18,933 nucleotides of DNA. It comes from CAZFAP01 sp964516325. GTDB lineage: Bacteria; Auribacterota; JABMQX01. Each line of letters starts with the position of its first letter. Positions within the stretch are counted from its first letter, which is position 1. The position numbers and the translations under genes were made by a program. The stretch is taken from NCBI GenBank assembly GCA_964516325.1, contig CAZFAP010000091.1, positions 1 to 18,933 of the forward strand. The letters are read 5' to 3'. Under the pieces are notes generated by a model that was not told where the DNA came from, made no database searches, and saw only the letters and a list, made by a program, of their open reading frames with translations. Shown piece after piece: positions 7,650 through 15,432 of this stretch.

Positions 7650-8774
7650 TCAATGCTTGGTGTCTGAGGGGTTGTATCTCCGCGCGAAATTTCCCCGAAA
7701 CTCATCCAGCCTCTCGGCGGCGATAGCGTCGCGAATGGAATTCATGAGGCGGAGATAGAAACGGAGGTTGTGGGTCGTGAGAAGGCGGAGGGCGAGGATT
7801 TCGTCCATGTTGAGAAGGTGGCGAATGTAAGCGCGGGTGAAAGTCCGGCAGGTGTAGCAGTCGCAATCGGCCTGGATCGGGGAGAAATCCTCTTTGTGCT
7901 TGGCTGACCGGACATTGATGGCGCCGTCGGGCGTGAAGGCCTTCCCGTTGCGGGCGTTTCGGGTGGGGAGCACGCAGTCGAACATGTCAGCTCCCCGAGC
8001 AACGCACTCGATGATGTCCACGGGCGTTCCGACTCCCATGACGTAACGCGGCTTGTCCTTCGGGAGAAGGGCGGCTGTGAACTCGACGATTTCGTACATG
8101 ACATTGATTGGCTCACCAACCGATAGACCGCCGATGGCGTACCCGTCAAATCCGATTGCAAGAAGCTCCTCGACGGAATGCCGTCTCAGGTCGGGATAGA
8201 CGCTTCCCTGCACGATTCCAAAAAGGCCGCTTTGTCGCCCACTCGCGGAGTGTAGTTCTTTGCATTTCTTTTCCCATTGCAGCGTGGTCTCAAGGGACTT
8301 GCGCGCCTCCTCGTATTCGCAGGGAAACCGCGTGCACTCGTCAAGGGTGGTGATGAGGTCTGCGCCCAAAGCTCCCTGTGCTCTCATGACTTCCTCCGGG
8401 CCGAGAAAGCATGCCGAGCCGTCAATATGGGAGCGGAAGTGAACCCCATCGTTGCTCACCTTCCTTCTGTCTGCAAGGCTGAACACCTGGAATCCGCCGC
8501 TGTCGGTGAGTATGGGGCCCTCCCAGCCCACGAATTTGTGCAGTCCGCCTGCCTTCTCGATAATCTCGACTCCCGGTCGCAGGACGAGATGATAGGTGTT
8601 CGAGAGAATAATCTCGGCGCCGACTTCCTTCAGCTCCCGGGGCGACATCGTCTTGACGGCGCCGGCCGTTCCTACCGGCATGAAGCAGGGCGTGGCGACG
8701 GGTCCGTGCGGCGTGGAAATCTCTGCGACCCTCGCCGCTGTGGAAGTGTCTTCTTTCAGAATTCTGAATTCCAT
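7650..8774 (-). CDS. tgt: Queuine/preQ1 tRNA-ribosyltransferase (bacterial TGT)
   Basis: This 374-aa enzyme exchanges guanine-34 of GUN-anticodon tRNAs for preQ1. It shows TDSGGFQVFSL (D91, the general acid/base Asp), substrate-pocket GIVQGS and GYAIGGLSVGE, the covalent nucleophile in DMFDCVLPTRNARNG (D266), and a complete zinc site of C304, C306, C309 (DCDCYTC) with H335 26 residues later. Length is normal. The ATG at 8774 has no evident Shine-Dalgarno sequence, which fits expression from a longer message starting at queA. The stop of the upstream methyltransferase lies 58 nt away. The 3' end converges on the aminotransferase gene with 34 nt between and no visible hairpin. Tgt and QueA catalyse consecutive late steps of queuosine synthesis. 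Confidence 0.97.
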   Translation of the reverse strand: MEFRILKEDTSTAARVAEISTPHGPVATPCFMPVGTAGAVKTMSPRELKEVGAEIILSNTYHLVLRPGVEIIEKAGGLHKFVGWEGPILTDSGGFQVFSLADRRKVSNDGVHFRSHIDGSACFLGPEEVMRAQGALGADLITTLDECTRFPCEYEEARKSLETTLQWEKKCKELHSASGRQSGLFGIVQGSVYPDLRRHSVEELLAIGFDGYAIGGLSVGEPINVMYEIVEFTAALLPKDKPRYVMGVGTPVDIIECVARGADMFDCVLPTRNARNGKAFTPDGAINVRSAKHKEDFSPIQADCDCYTCRTFTRAYIRHLLNMDEILALRLLTTHNLRFYLRLMNSIRDAIAAERLDEFRGNFARRYNPSDTKH

Positions 8775-8832
8775 TTTTGTGAACCAAGCACGGCACTGCT
8801 CATTGCGCGTCAGTCTCCGTCGAGCATTCGTT

Positions 8833-9564
8833 TCAATGCTTCCTGGCTCTGAGCACGAGGACTTCCGACGCCAGCATATGAGGATGCGTCATGAATCGGA
8901 ACAGCTCGCGATAATACTTTCGCTGCCGCGGGTCTCGATCGCGCACGAAAAGCTGAACCGCAGTGGACAGGAATACCGGAATGTAGAAGACGAACAGATA
9001 GACAATCGCCAGAAGCTTCGTCTGGCTGCGATAGAGTTTCTCGACCTGCATGCCCGAAGCGGTCAGGAAATAGTGCAGAAGGGGAAACTCTATGACGAAG
9101 CTGTGGGAGTCGTAATACCTCGTCAGAGGAACGTTGTACCGAACAAACCGCCGTTTTCGCTTATGGAAACCGGAGACGAAGAACGCGAAGCGGGAGCGCA
9201 GTCGGAGAATGTTTGGAGTCGTAAGAAACAATAAGCCGCCTGGACGGACGATTCGCGTCAGCTCCTGAATCGCCTGAACGTGATTGCACACGTGCTCAAG
9301 CACCTCCGAACAAATCACAACATCGAAGAGACCATCCTCCAAGGGCAGCCCTGTGAGAAGGTCAACGTTCTGAATTATGGGCATACCCTCGATGGCCGCG
9401 TATTCGCCGTAGTTCGTCCCGGACAAATTGGTGTAGCCGCGATGCCGCAGACCCTTCAGGATGTCGCCGGCGCCGCAGCTAATATCAACAATCTTCGCGC
9501 CCTTGTCAGGCACGCTCTCCTCGACTGCGCTGACGACGCTGTCGGTTATGTATTGCTGAGCCAC
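8833..9564 (-). CDS. SAM-dependent methyltransferase (class I, type 11/23) with a membrane segment
   Basis: This is a 243-aa protein. The frame is open back into queA, but GTG 9564 is chosen because TGGAG lies 8 nt upstream (9573-9577) and the family fold begins soon after. SAM motif I is VDISCGAGD (residues 26-34), followed by FDVVICSEVLEHV (80-92) and ELTRIVRPGGLLFLTTPN (101-118), a typical UbiE/Methyltransf_11 layout. A hydrophobic stretch LLAIVYLFVFYIPVFLSTAV (residues 184-203) looks like one transmembrane or membrane-embedded helix, flanked by basic residues. It lies between queA and tgt, but no known queuosine step needs it. A lipid or glycan methyltransferase would fit the membrane helix better; the substrate is unknown. 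Confidence 0.85.
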   Translation of the reverse strand: MAQQYITDSVVSAVEESVPDKGAKIVDISCGAGDILKGLRHRGYTNLSGTNYGEYAAIEGMPIIQNVDLLTGLPLEDGLFDVVICSEVLEHVCNHVQAIQELTRIVRPGGLLFLTTPNILRLRSRFAFFVSGFHKRKRRFVRYNVPLTRYYDSHSFVIEFPLLHYFLTASGMQVEKLYRSQTKLLAIVYLFVFYIPVFLSTAVQLFVRDRDPRQRKYYRELFRFMTHPHMLASEVLVLRARKH

Positions 9565-9613
9565 AGTATCAACTCCAGAGATGACCGGACAGAGGCTGCC
9601 CGCTTTTCGCCTC

Positions 9614-9645
9614 GCGCGGCGCGCAACGCGGGGCGTGGCAGCCCC
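9614..9645 (-). repeat. GC-rich stem-loops directly after queA
   Basis: On the queA-coding strand the stop codon TAG merges into GGGGC-TGCCAC-GCCCC (9630-9645), a 5-bp stem with a 6-nt loop. A second palindrome, GCGCG-C-CGCGC (9614-9624), follows. No U-run comes after, so this is not a standard intrinsic terminator. It could attenuate read-through from queA into the methyltransferase and tgt, or be one copy of a dispersed intergenic repeat. Confidence 0.4.
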
Positions 9646-10694
9646 TACAGAATCAGCATAGCGTCGCCGTAGCTGTAAAACCTGTATTCCTTCTGGACTG
9701 CCTCTCGGTACGCCTCCAAAATGAAATCCCTCCCTGCGAAGGCGCAAACAAGCATCAAGAGAGTGGACTTCGGGAGGTGAAAGTTCGTCAGGAGCGCTCC
9801 CTTTGCCAGGATCTTGAATTCATATCCGGGATAGATGAACAGGTCGGTGTTCCCGCTCAGAGGACGGATCGTCCCGTTCTCGTCGGCAGCGGACTCCAGA
9901 ACCCTGGCGGAAGTCGTGCCCACGGCAACAGTCTTGTTGCCGCCCCCACTGATTCGGTTGAGCGCCTGAGCGGTCTCGTCGTCAATCGAGAACCACTCGG
10001 CGTGCATTCGGTGCCTCTCAATCTCCTGCGTTCGCACGGGCTGAAATGTCCCCAGTCCAACGTGCAGGGTGATAAAAGTTATCAGAACGCCCTTTTGCCG
10101 AATCTCCGTCAGGAGAGCATCGGAGAAATGAAACCCCGCTGTCGGTGCGGCGACCGACCCTTCCTTCGACGCGAACACTGTTTGATACCTCTCCCGATCA
10201 ATCGGAAGACTCTTTTTCCTCCTGATGTATGGCGGCAGCGGCACCGCCCCGATTTCATTCAGGACTTCCCGAACATCCCCCTCGCAGCGAAAGCGGACCA
10301 CCTTGCTCCCGAAGGGAGTGTCGGCGACGACTTCCCCGACGAGCCTGTGATTTCTGAAAAATATCTGCGACCCTGGACGAAACTTTTTGCCGGGCTTCAC
10401 GAGGCACTCCCAGAGATTTGTCGCCATCTCCTCCAACAGCAGGACCTCTCCTCTGGCGCCTTTTTCGCCGCGATGACGGCCGGCGCCGAGGAGCCTTGCG
10501 GGGATGACCTTCGAGTTGTTGAGCACAAGAGCATCCCCGGGCTGCAAATACCCGACGAGGTCCGGGAACGTTCTGTGCTCGATGACCTTCGCTTCGCGGT
10601 GCAGAACCATCAGGCGCGATTGGTCTCTCTCGGGCAAAGGAACCTGCGCGATTAGCGAAGAAGGAAGGTCGTAGTCGAAGTCGCTGAGTCTCAT
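9645..10694 (-). CDS. queA: S-adenosylmethionine:tRNA ribosyltransferase-isomerase
   Basis: This 349-aa protein transfers and isomerises the ribosyl moiety of SAM onto preQ1-tRNA to give epoxyqueuosine, the step after Tgt. The N-terminus MRLSDFDYDLPSSLIAQ-PLPERDQSRL is characteristic. Further family motifs are FPDLVGYLQPGDALVLNNSKVIPARL, GAVPLPPYIRR, VAAPTAGFHFS, TLHVGLGTFQPV, GTTSARVLES and LLTNFHLPKSTLLMLV. Length is typical. It is the first gene of the leftward cluster; its start faces a long divergent intergenic region shared with alr. No convincing preQ1 riboswitch was seen in the 60 nt before its ATG. Queuosine reductase (queG/queH) is not in the window. Confidence 0.97.
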   Translation of the reverse strand: MRLSDFDYDLPSSLIAQVPLPERDQSRLMVLHREAKVIEHRTFPDLVGYLQPGDALVLNNSKVIPARLLGAGRHRGEKGARGEVLLLEEMATNLWECLVKPGKKFRPGSQIFFRNHRLVGEVVADTPFGSKVVRFRCEGDVREVLNEIGAVPLPPYIRRKKSLPIDRERYQTVFASKEGSVAAPTAGFHFSDALLTEIRQKGVLITFITLHVGLGTFQPVRTQEIERHRMHAEWFSIDDETAQALNRISGGGNKTVAVGTTSARVLESAADENGTIRPLSGNTDLFIYPGYEFKILAKGALLTNFHLPKSTLLMLVCAFAGRDFILEAYREAVQKEYRFYSYGDAMLIL

Positions 10695-10752
10695 ACTTTC
10701 TTTGCCGCAGGAATCAGTCGTAGCCGTGGTGGCTTAGTTTCCAGGGGAGTTC

Positions 10753-10897
10753 ACCGCAGAGAGCACGGAGTGCGCAGAGGAAAGATCTTTGTGGCATCCC
10801 ACCTTTAGCGGGACCAGCGAGTGCTCCGCCCGTCATGGGCAAGATGGCCATGCCACGTTTCACCGACGGACGGTTTTGTCTCTGCGTGCTTTGCGGT
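10753..10897. repeat. Imperfect inverted repeat flanking about 100 nt of non-coding DNA
   Basis: The left arm begins ACCGCAGAGAGCACGGAG and ends CGCAGAG (10753-10780). The right arm is CTCTGCGTGCTTTGCGGT (10880-10897), whose complement reads ACCGCAAAGCACGCAGAG. The arms agree at both ends and differ by a short insertion in the left arm. Between them GTGGCAT (10791-10797) is mirrored by ATGCCAC near 10850. This could be a degraded non-autonomous mobile element or a structured RNA. No target-site duplication was identified. Confidence 0.4.
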
Positions 10898-10953
10898 TCC
10901 CTTCCGGCTCCACGACCCGTGACTGGCAGATTGTCCGTAACCTATCAATTCTC

Positions 10954-10981
10954 TTGCACGTTCTCAAGGCAAAATGATAAT
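10954..10981 (+). promoter_or_regulatory. Candidate promoter facing alr
   Basis: TTGCAC (10954-10959) and GATAAT (10976-10981) are spaced by 16 nt. The -10 matches consensus at 5/6; the -35 only at 3/6. It would leave a leader of about 240 nt before alr, which contains two short hairpins (near 10995 and at 11122-11137). An isolated TACAAT at 11076-11081 is an alternative -10 with no good -35. Confidence 0.3.
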
Positions 10982-11226
10982 CTATATCGTCGTCGGTAAG
11001 CCCGACAGGCAACGCGCCAGTTAACACCAACGCCGGGGGTGCACAACCGTTAGCTACCGTCTTCCGTCTGCGCTGTACAATGCGCGACCGCCCCTCGCAT
11101 TACGGATTTTCTTCGGCAGTTCAAAAGAGAACTTTTGCGGGCTGATGACCATTTCTCCGTCGGAAGTCAAGAGACGGGATGCTATGCGCCTTGCGCGCCT
11201 GACTTGGAATACCGCAGAGGAGACAC

Positions 11227-12447
11227 ATGACCGTTGAGCGCCTCACCGCCGTCGAAGCGGGTGTCCTGTCCACATCCGAACAGCCAGTCAAAAGAATCCC
11301 CGGTCCCGCCTGGCTGGAAGTGGATCTCGACAAGGTCGCGAACAACATCCGGAAGCTGAAGGCAGCCGCCGGCGAGGGCGTGAAGCTCCTCGCCATGGTC
11401 AAGGCTCAAGGCTATGGCTGCGGGGCAGAGATGGTTTCCAAGACGGCCGTCGAGAGCGGGGCGGATATGCTCGGAGTGGCGAGGGTCGAGGAGGCGGTCT
11501 CGCTGAGAAGGTGCGGCCTCTTTTGCCCCATATTGGTCTTCGGGCGTCCGGAGGAGTCCGAGCTGCAAGCCGTCGTGGACGAGGACCTGATCCAGACAGT
11601 CTTCGACATGCCGTTCGCCCGTGAACTCAATTCCGTCGCACGAGACCGCGGCAAGACAGTCAAGGTTCACGTTAAGGTGGACACGGGGATGGGAAGGCTC
11701 GGTTTGTTGCCGGAGGAGCTGAACGAATTTCTCGAAGGGTTTGCCGCGTGCTCGAATCTGATTCTCGACGGAGTCTATACGCACTGCCCCTCCGCGGACT
11801 GCGACCGGAGGTTCACCAAAGAGCAGCTCGACGCGTTCAGAGAGGTCGTAGAGAAGGTCAAAAGCGTCGCGGGCGGCGTTCGTCTTATTCACATGGCAAA
11901 TAGCGCGGCGCTGCTCAATCGCTTTTGCGATACTTTCGACGTGGTTCGTCCGGGGATTAGCATCTACGGACTTTACGGCTCTCCGTTGGTCAAGCGGGAA
12001 ATTTGTCTCGAAGAAGCCGTCTCATTCAAGGCGAAGGTCGTTCACGTCAAGAAGATTCCCTCCGGGAGCAGCGTCAGCTACGGCCGCGAGTTTGTTGCTC
12101 CCCGCGAAACCACCATCGCAACCATAGCCGCTGGCTATGCGGACGGCGTGCCGTTCCGCTGTGCGAACAAGGGACGCGTTCTAATTCATGGGCGGCGCTT
12201 CCCCATAGCGGGCAGAGTCACCATGGACATGACTATGGTGGACCTGGGGGATTACGGTGGCGTCCGAGTGGGCGATGAGGCGGTGATCATAGGGCAGAGC
12301 GGCGAGGCGTGCATTTCCGTCGCAGAAGTCGCCGAAAAAGCCGGAACGATTGAACATGAGGTGATCTGCGGGATTGGACCACGCGTCCCGCGAGTTTATC
12401 TGCGAAACGGTCGGATCATTTCCGTTCAAACCTATACGCTCGGTTGA
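11227..12447 (+). CDS. alr: Alanine racemase
   Basis: This 406-aa PLP enzyme interconverts L- and D-alanine for peptidoglycan. Visible motifs: the PLP lysine in MVKAQGYGCGA (K59), substrate-region VDTGMGRLG (152-159), HMANSAAL, VVRPGISIYGLY, the catalytic tyrosine of the other face in VSYGREF (Y285), AAGYADGVPF and GRVTMDMTMVDL. The PLP motif departs from the usual VKANAYGHG (N to Q, A to G, H to C), and the usual THFA after the barrel strand is THCPSAD. The N-terminus is about 25 residues longer than the typical enzyme. ATG 11227 has AGAGGAG (11216-11222) 4 nt upstream; this, with an initiating codon in the right frame, sets the start. It has no close partner gene; the GH38 gene starts 140 nt downstream. 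Confidence 0.95.
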   Translation: MTVERLTAVEAGVLSTSEQPVKRIPGPAWLEVDLDKVANNIRKLKAAAGEGVKLLAMVKAQGYGCGAEMVSKTAVESGADMLGVARVEEAVSLRRCGLFCPILVFGRPEESELQAVVDEDLIQTVFDMPFARELNSVARDRGKTVKVHVKVDTGMGRLGLLPEELNEFLEGFAACSNLILDGVYTHCPSADCDRRFTKEQLDAFREVVEKVKSVAGGVRLIHMANSAALLNRFCDTFDVVRPGISIYGLYGSPLVKREICLEEAVSFKAKVVHVKKIPSGSSVSYGREFVAPRETTIATIAAGYADGVPFRCANKGRVLIHGRRFPIAGRVTMDMTMVDLGDYGGVRVGDEAVIIGQSGEACISVAEVAEKAGTIEHEVICGIGPRVPRVYLRNGRIISVQTYTLG

Positions 12448-12587
12448 CCGATAGAATTTCATGACCCAACGGCCTCGGCTTGAGAGATGAGGGATCACGG
12501 GGGACTCGCCGGAGGCATTCGTGAGGGACCCGAAGGTCAGCAGAAAAAGAACTTCCTCGAACTGAACGCAAATGGTAATGCGTCAAA

Positions 12588-15266
12588 ATGCCCCGACGTA
12601 AACCGAGAAAAACCGCCCGACGAAAATACGTCGCCTATGTCGTCCCCCACACGCACTGGGATAGGGCGTGGTATCTCCCGTTCGAGGAATTCCGAATGAA
12701 GCTTGTCAGGACGTTCGACAAGCTGCTCGAAATCCACCGCACCAACCCTCGGTTCAAAGCCTTCTCTTTCGACGGGCAGACGGTCGTCCTCGAAGATTAC
12801 CTCCAGATTCGGCCGAGAAACAAGGAAGCTATCCGGAAACACGTTAGAGACGGAAGGCTCGCCATCGGCCCGTGGTACGTTCTTCCGGACGAGTTTTTGG
12901 TCAGCGGCGAAGCGATGATCCGGAACTTGCTGATTGGTCACCAAATCGCCGGAACTTTTGGTCGGGTTATGAAGGTGGGGTACATTCCCGATCCATTCGG
13001 CCACATTTCTCAAATACCGCAGATTTTGAGGGGGTTCGGCATTGATTCAATGATTTTCTCTCGCGGCTCCGGGCACAACGTCAGGGAGGCGGGACTTGTT
13101 TTCAAAGGCACCGCGCCCGACGAGAAGTCCTGGGTCTATGCGGTCCTCCAACCCGGAATGTATGTCAACCTCGGATGCTGGGGTGTCCCGAAAGGCGAGC
13201 CAATGGACACGCCTAAGGTGGACTACGAGCTTGCCCTTCGGCAGGTCGAGAACCTCCTCGACCTCATGGAAAAATGGAAAAACCCGACGAGAATTCTTCT
13301 TTTCAACAACGGATGGGACCACGCCCTCGCCCAGCCGAAAGTTCCCGACATGATTGATTATGTGAACAGGCGCCAGAACAGAGCTAATCTGGTGCAGGGG
13401 ACATTCGAGGATTTCATCAGAGCATTGCGAAAGGACGTCGGCCCGCTTGCCTCTGTTTCCGGGGAGTTGCACGAGGGCGCCGAGGCGCCGCTTCTTTCCG
13501 GAATCTTCTCAACGCGAATGTACATCAAGCAGGCGAACGCCGCCGCCCAGACTCTTCTGGAAAAGGTCTCCGAGCCGCTCGCCGCTTTCGCATGGGCTCT
13601 CGGGGCACCCTATCCTCAGGACTTCCTTCTCCATGCCTGGAAAGAGCTGCTGAAATGCCATCCCCACGACGACATCGGCGGGTGCAGCGTGGACTCGGTG
13701 CACGCCGAAGCCATGTGCAGGTTCCGGAGAGTCGGGCAGGTCGGGAAGACCCTCTCGCGAGAATCACTGGAGCACATCGCTCGGAATGTCGGCGGCGCGA
13801 CAGACAAAGCACTTATCCTCTATAACCCGCTCGGTTTCCCGAACTCCGGTGAGATCAGCGTTTCAGTCCTTCTTCGGAAAAGTGACGTGCCACCGAATTC
13901 CCAGCTCCTCGACCAGAACGGAACGAAAGTCCCTGCCCTCGTCACATGGGCTCCTTTGCCAGAGAATCTGCCGAAAGACAAGAGAACGGAGTTCGGCGAG
14001 TTGAGCATCGCTTTTCTCGCAAAGAATTTGCCGCCTTGCGGCTACCGGGTTTACATGGTCGCCCAGGGCGCGGAAGAAAAGCCGGAGAGACAACTAAGTC
14101 CTTCCCGGCGATGCATTGAAAACGAGTTCTTTGTGGTTACGGCGAATCTCGACGGGACAGTCAACGTAAGGGACAAGGAAACCGGCGCCATTCACAAAGG
14201 CTTGAACTTTTTCGAGGATGTTGAAGACGCCGGCGACGAGTACGACTATTCTCCCCTTCCTGCTCCTCATTCGCGGCGAATCACGAGCCAGGGAAGGTCT
14301 GCTCGCATCTCCGTCGAACAACCGACCCCGTACAGACAGTGCATGGGCGTGTCGTTGAACCTTCGCGTCCCATGCGGGCTGACGCCCGACCGCACCGCCC
14401 GCTCACGTCAGACCATCGTCCTTCCAATCCGCTCCGTCGTAACACTCTACGAAGGCATCCGGCGAGTGGACTTCGAGACCACCGTCGAGAACCGCGTCTG
14501 CGACCACAGGCTTCGAGCTGGCTTCCCGACGGGCATCAGGAGCAACTGCGCCTACGCGGAGTCCAAATTCGACGTCGTGCGGCGACCGCTCCGCTTCCCG
14601 AAATACACCCAGAAATATCGTCAGTCGCCCGTGCCCACGCAGCATGTCGGGACTTTCGTTGACGTTCATGATGGGAAGCGGGGATTCGCCGTCCTCAATC
14701 AGGGCTTGCCCGAATACGAGGCGAGAGAGGAAGCCGGAGGTGTTACGATATATCAAACGCTGTTCAGGTCGGTAGGCTGGCTCTCCCGTCCAGACTTGTT
14801 GACGAGGAAGGAAGGAAACGCGGGACCCGAAATTCCGACACCGGGCGCGCAAATGCTCGGAGCCTGGACATTCCGCTACAGCATTGTCCCTCACCGCAGC
14901 TCATGGGAGGAAGCTGACGTTTGGCAGGCTGCGCACAGCTTTGCAAGCCCCATGTTCGCCCATTTCTGCGACGCGGGCGGCGGCACTCTTCCCCGCGAGA
15001 CCTCCTTCCTTTCCGTCGAGCCGGACACCATTGCTCTCTCCGCCGTCAAAAGGTCGGAATCCGGCGGTGGAATTATCGTTCGGCTCTGGAACCCGACAGC
15101 GCGAAGCGTCCGCGCCAGGCTTCGCTTCTTCCGCGCCCTGCGCAGCGCCTACCTCGTCCGCCTCGACGAAAGACGCCTCAGGCCGCTCAAGGTGCTCGGC
15201 GAAAACAGCGTCGTCGTCTCTCTTAGCGGTAAGGGGATAGGTAGTGTCGAGATTCGCCCGAGCTGA
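12588..15266 (+). CDS. Glycoside hydrolase family 38 alpha-mannosidase (cytosolic type)
   Basis: This is an 892-aa enzyme. The zinc/catalytic set of GH38 is present: HTHWD (H23, D25), the nucleophile in YIPDPFGHISQIPQ (D135), NNGWDH (D244, H245) and the third zinc histidine in CHPHDDIGGCS (H360-D361). After the catalytic domain (about 1-290) come the three-helix bundle and the C-terminal beta domains (from about 410). It has no signal peptide; the N-terminus is very basic (MPRRKPRKTARRK), so it probably acts in the cytoplasm on imported mannosides, as MngB-type enzymes acting on mannosylglycerate or free oligosaccharides do. The exact linkage specificity cannot be read from sequence. ATG 12588 lacks a clear ribosome-binding site but is the first ATG of the frame and lies close to the first beta-strand. 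No sugar transporter or regulator is adjacent. Confidence 0.93.
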   Translation: MPRRKPRKTARRKYVAYVVPHTHWDRAWYLPFEEFRMKLVRTFDKLLEIHRTNPRFKAFSFDGQTVVLEDYLQIRPRNKEAIRKHVRDGRLAIGPWYVLPDEFLVSGEAMIRNLLIGHQIAGTFGRVMKVGYIPDPFGHISQIPQILRGFGIDSMIFSRGSGHNVREAGLVFKGTAPDEKSWVYAVLQPGMYVNLGCWGVPKGEPMDTPKVDYELALRQVENLLDLMEKWKNPTRILLFNNGWDHALAQPKVPDMIDYVNRRQNRANLVQGTFEDFIRALRKDVGPLASVSGELHEGAEAPLLSGIFSTRMYIKQANAAAQTLLEKVSEPLAAFAWALGAPYPQDFLLHAWKELLKCHPHDDIGGCSVDSVHAEAMCRFRRVGQVGKTLSRESLEHIARNVGGATDKALILYNPLGFPNSGEISVSVLLRKSDVPPNSQLLDQNGTKVPALVTWAPLPENLPKDKRTEFGELSIAFLAKNLPPCGYRVYMVAQGAEEKPERQLSPSRRCIENEFFVVTANLDGTVNVRDKETGAIHKGLNFFEDVEDAGDEYDYSPLPAPHSRRITSQGRSARISVEQPTPYRQCMGVSLNLRVPCGLTPDRTARSRQTIVLPIRSVVTLYEGIRRVDFETTVENRVCDHRLRAGFPTGIRSNCAYAESKFDVVRRPLRFPKYTQKYRQSPVPTQHVGTFVDVHDGKRGFAVLNQGLPEYEAREEAGGVTIYQTLFRSVGWLSRPDLLTRKEGNAGPEIPTPGAQMLGAWTFRYSIVPHRSSWEEADVWQAAHSFASPMFAHFCDAGGGTLPRETSFLSVEPDTIALSAVKRSESGGGIIVRLWNPTARSVRARLRFFRALRSAYLVRLDERRLRPLKVLGENSVVVSLSGKGIGSVEIRPS

Positions 15267-15432
15267 TGGGCGGGGTACATAGGGAGGGAGCCAATTGTCG
15301 TTGGCGGACTTGGCGGGTTTGCCGTTCCCCATTGCCCGGTTGTTTCCCCGTACAGAGTTGGAATGAGTCTCGCACGTGAGTTCGCGCGCCGATTTTAGCG
15401 CCAGCGCCACTCGACCCCCAAACGACGAGACC

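Larger units (their letters stand above)
10695..11226. other. 532-nt divergent intergenic region between queA and alr
   Basis: I see no convincing gene. A 62-aa ORF at 10789-10977 on the + strand has no recognisable motif. The region holds an imperfect inverted repeat (10753-10780 with 10880-10897), a second pair GTGGCAT (10791-10797) / ATGCCAC inside it, the perfect palindrome AAAGATCTTT (10781-10790), a small hairpin GTCGG-TAAGC-CCGAC near 10995, and CAAAAG-AGAA-CTTTTG (11122-11137). Promoter-like hexamers facing alr are listed separately. The region is far longer than other gaps in the window. Confidence 0.6.

Noticed and set aside
9565..9747. N-terminal extension of the methyltransferase into queA
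   Set aside because: The extension overlaps queA by about 100 nt and is Arg-rich low-complexity sequence; GTG 9564 has a good ribosome-binding site.
9777..10655. 292-codon + strand ORF antisense to queA
   Set aside because: It is a shadow of queA with no motif or ribosome-binding site of its own.
10695..10760. preQ1 riboswitch before queA
   Set aside because: No recognisable preQ1 aptamer (no C-rich loop with A-rich tail placed before the start codon).
10789..10977. 62-codon ORF in the queA/alr gap
   Set aside because: No motif; it covers inverted repeats and promoter-like sequence, and has no evident ribosome-binding site.
10985..11045. Cyclic-di-GMP or cobalamin riboswitch in the alr leader
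   Set aside because: Short stems and GGTAAGCCCGACAGG-like sequence did not match the conserved cores of either class.
12440..12451. TCGGTTGACCGA as an alr terminator
   Set aside because: The arms leave only a 2-nt centre and no U-run follows; it is not a plausible terminator.
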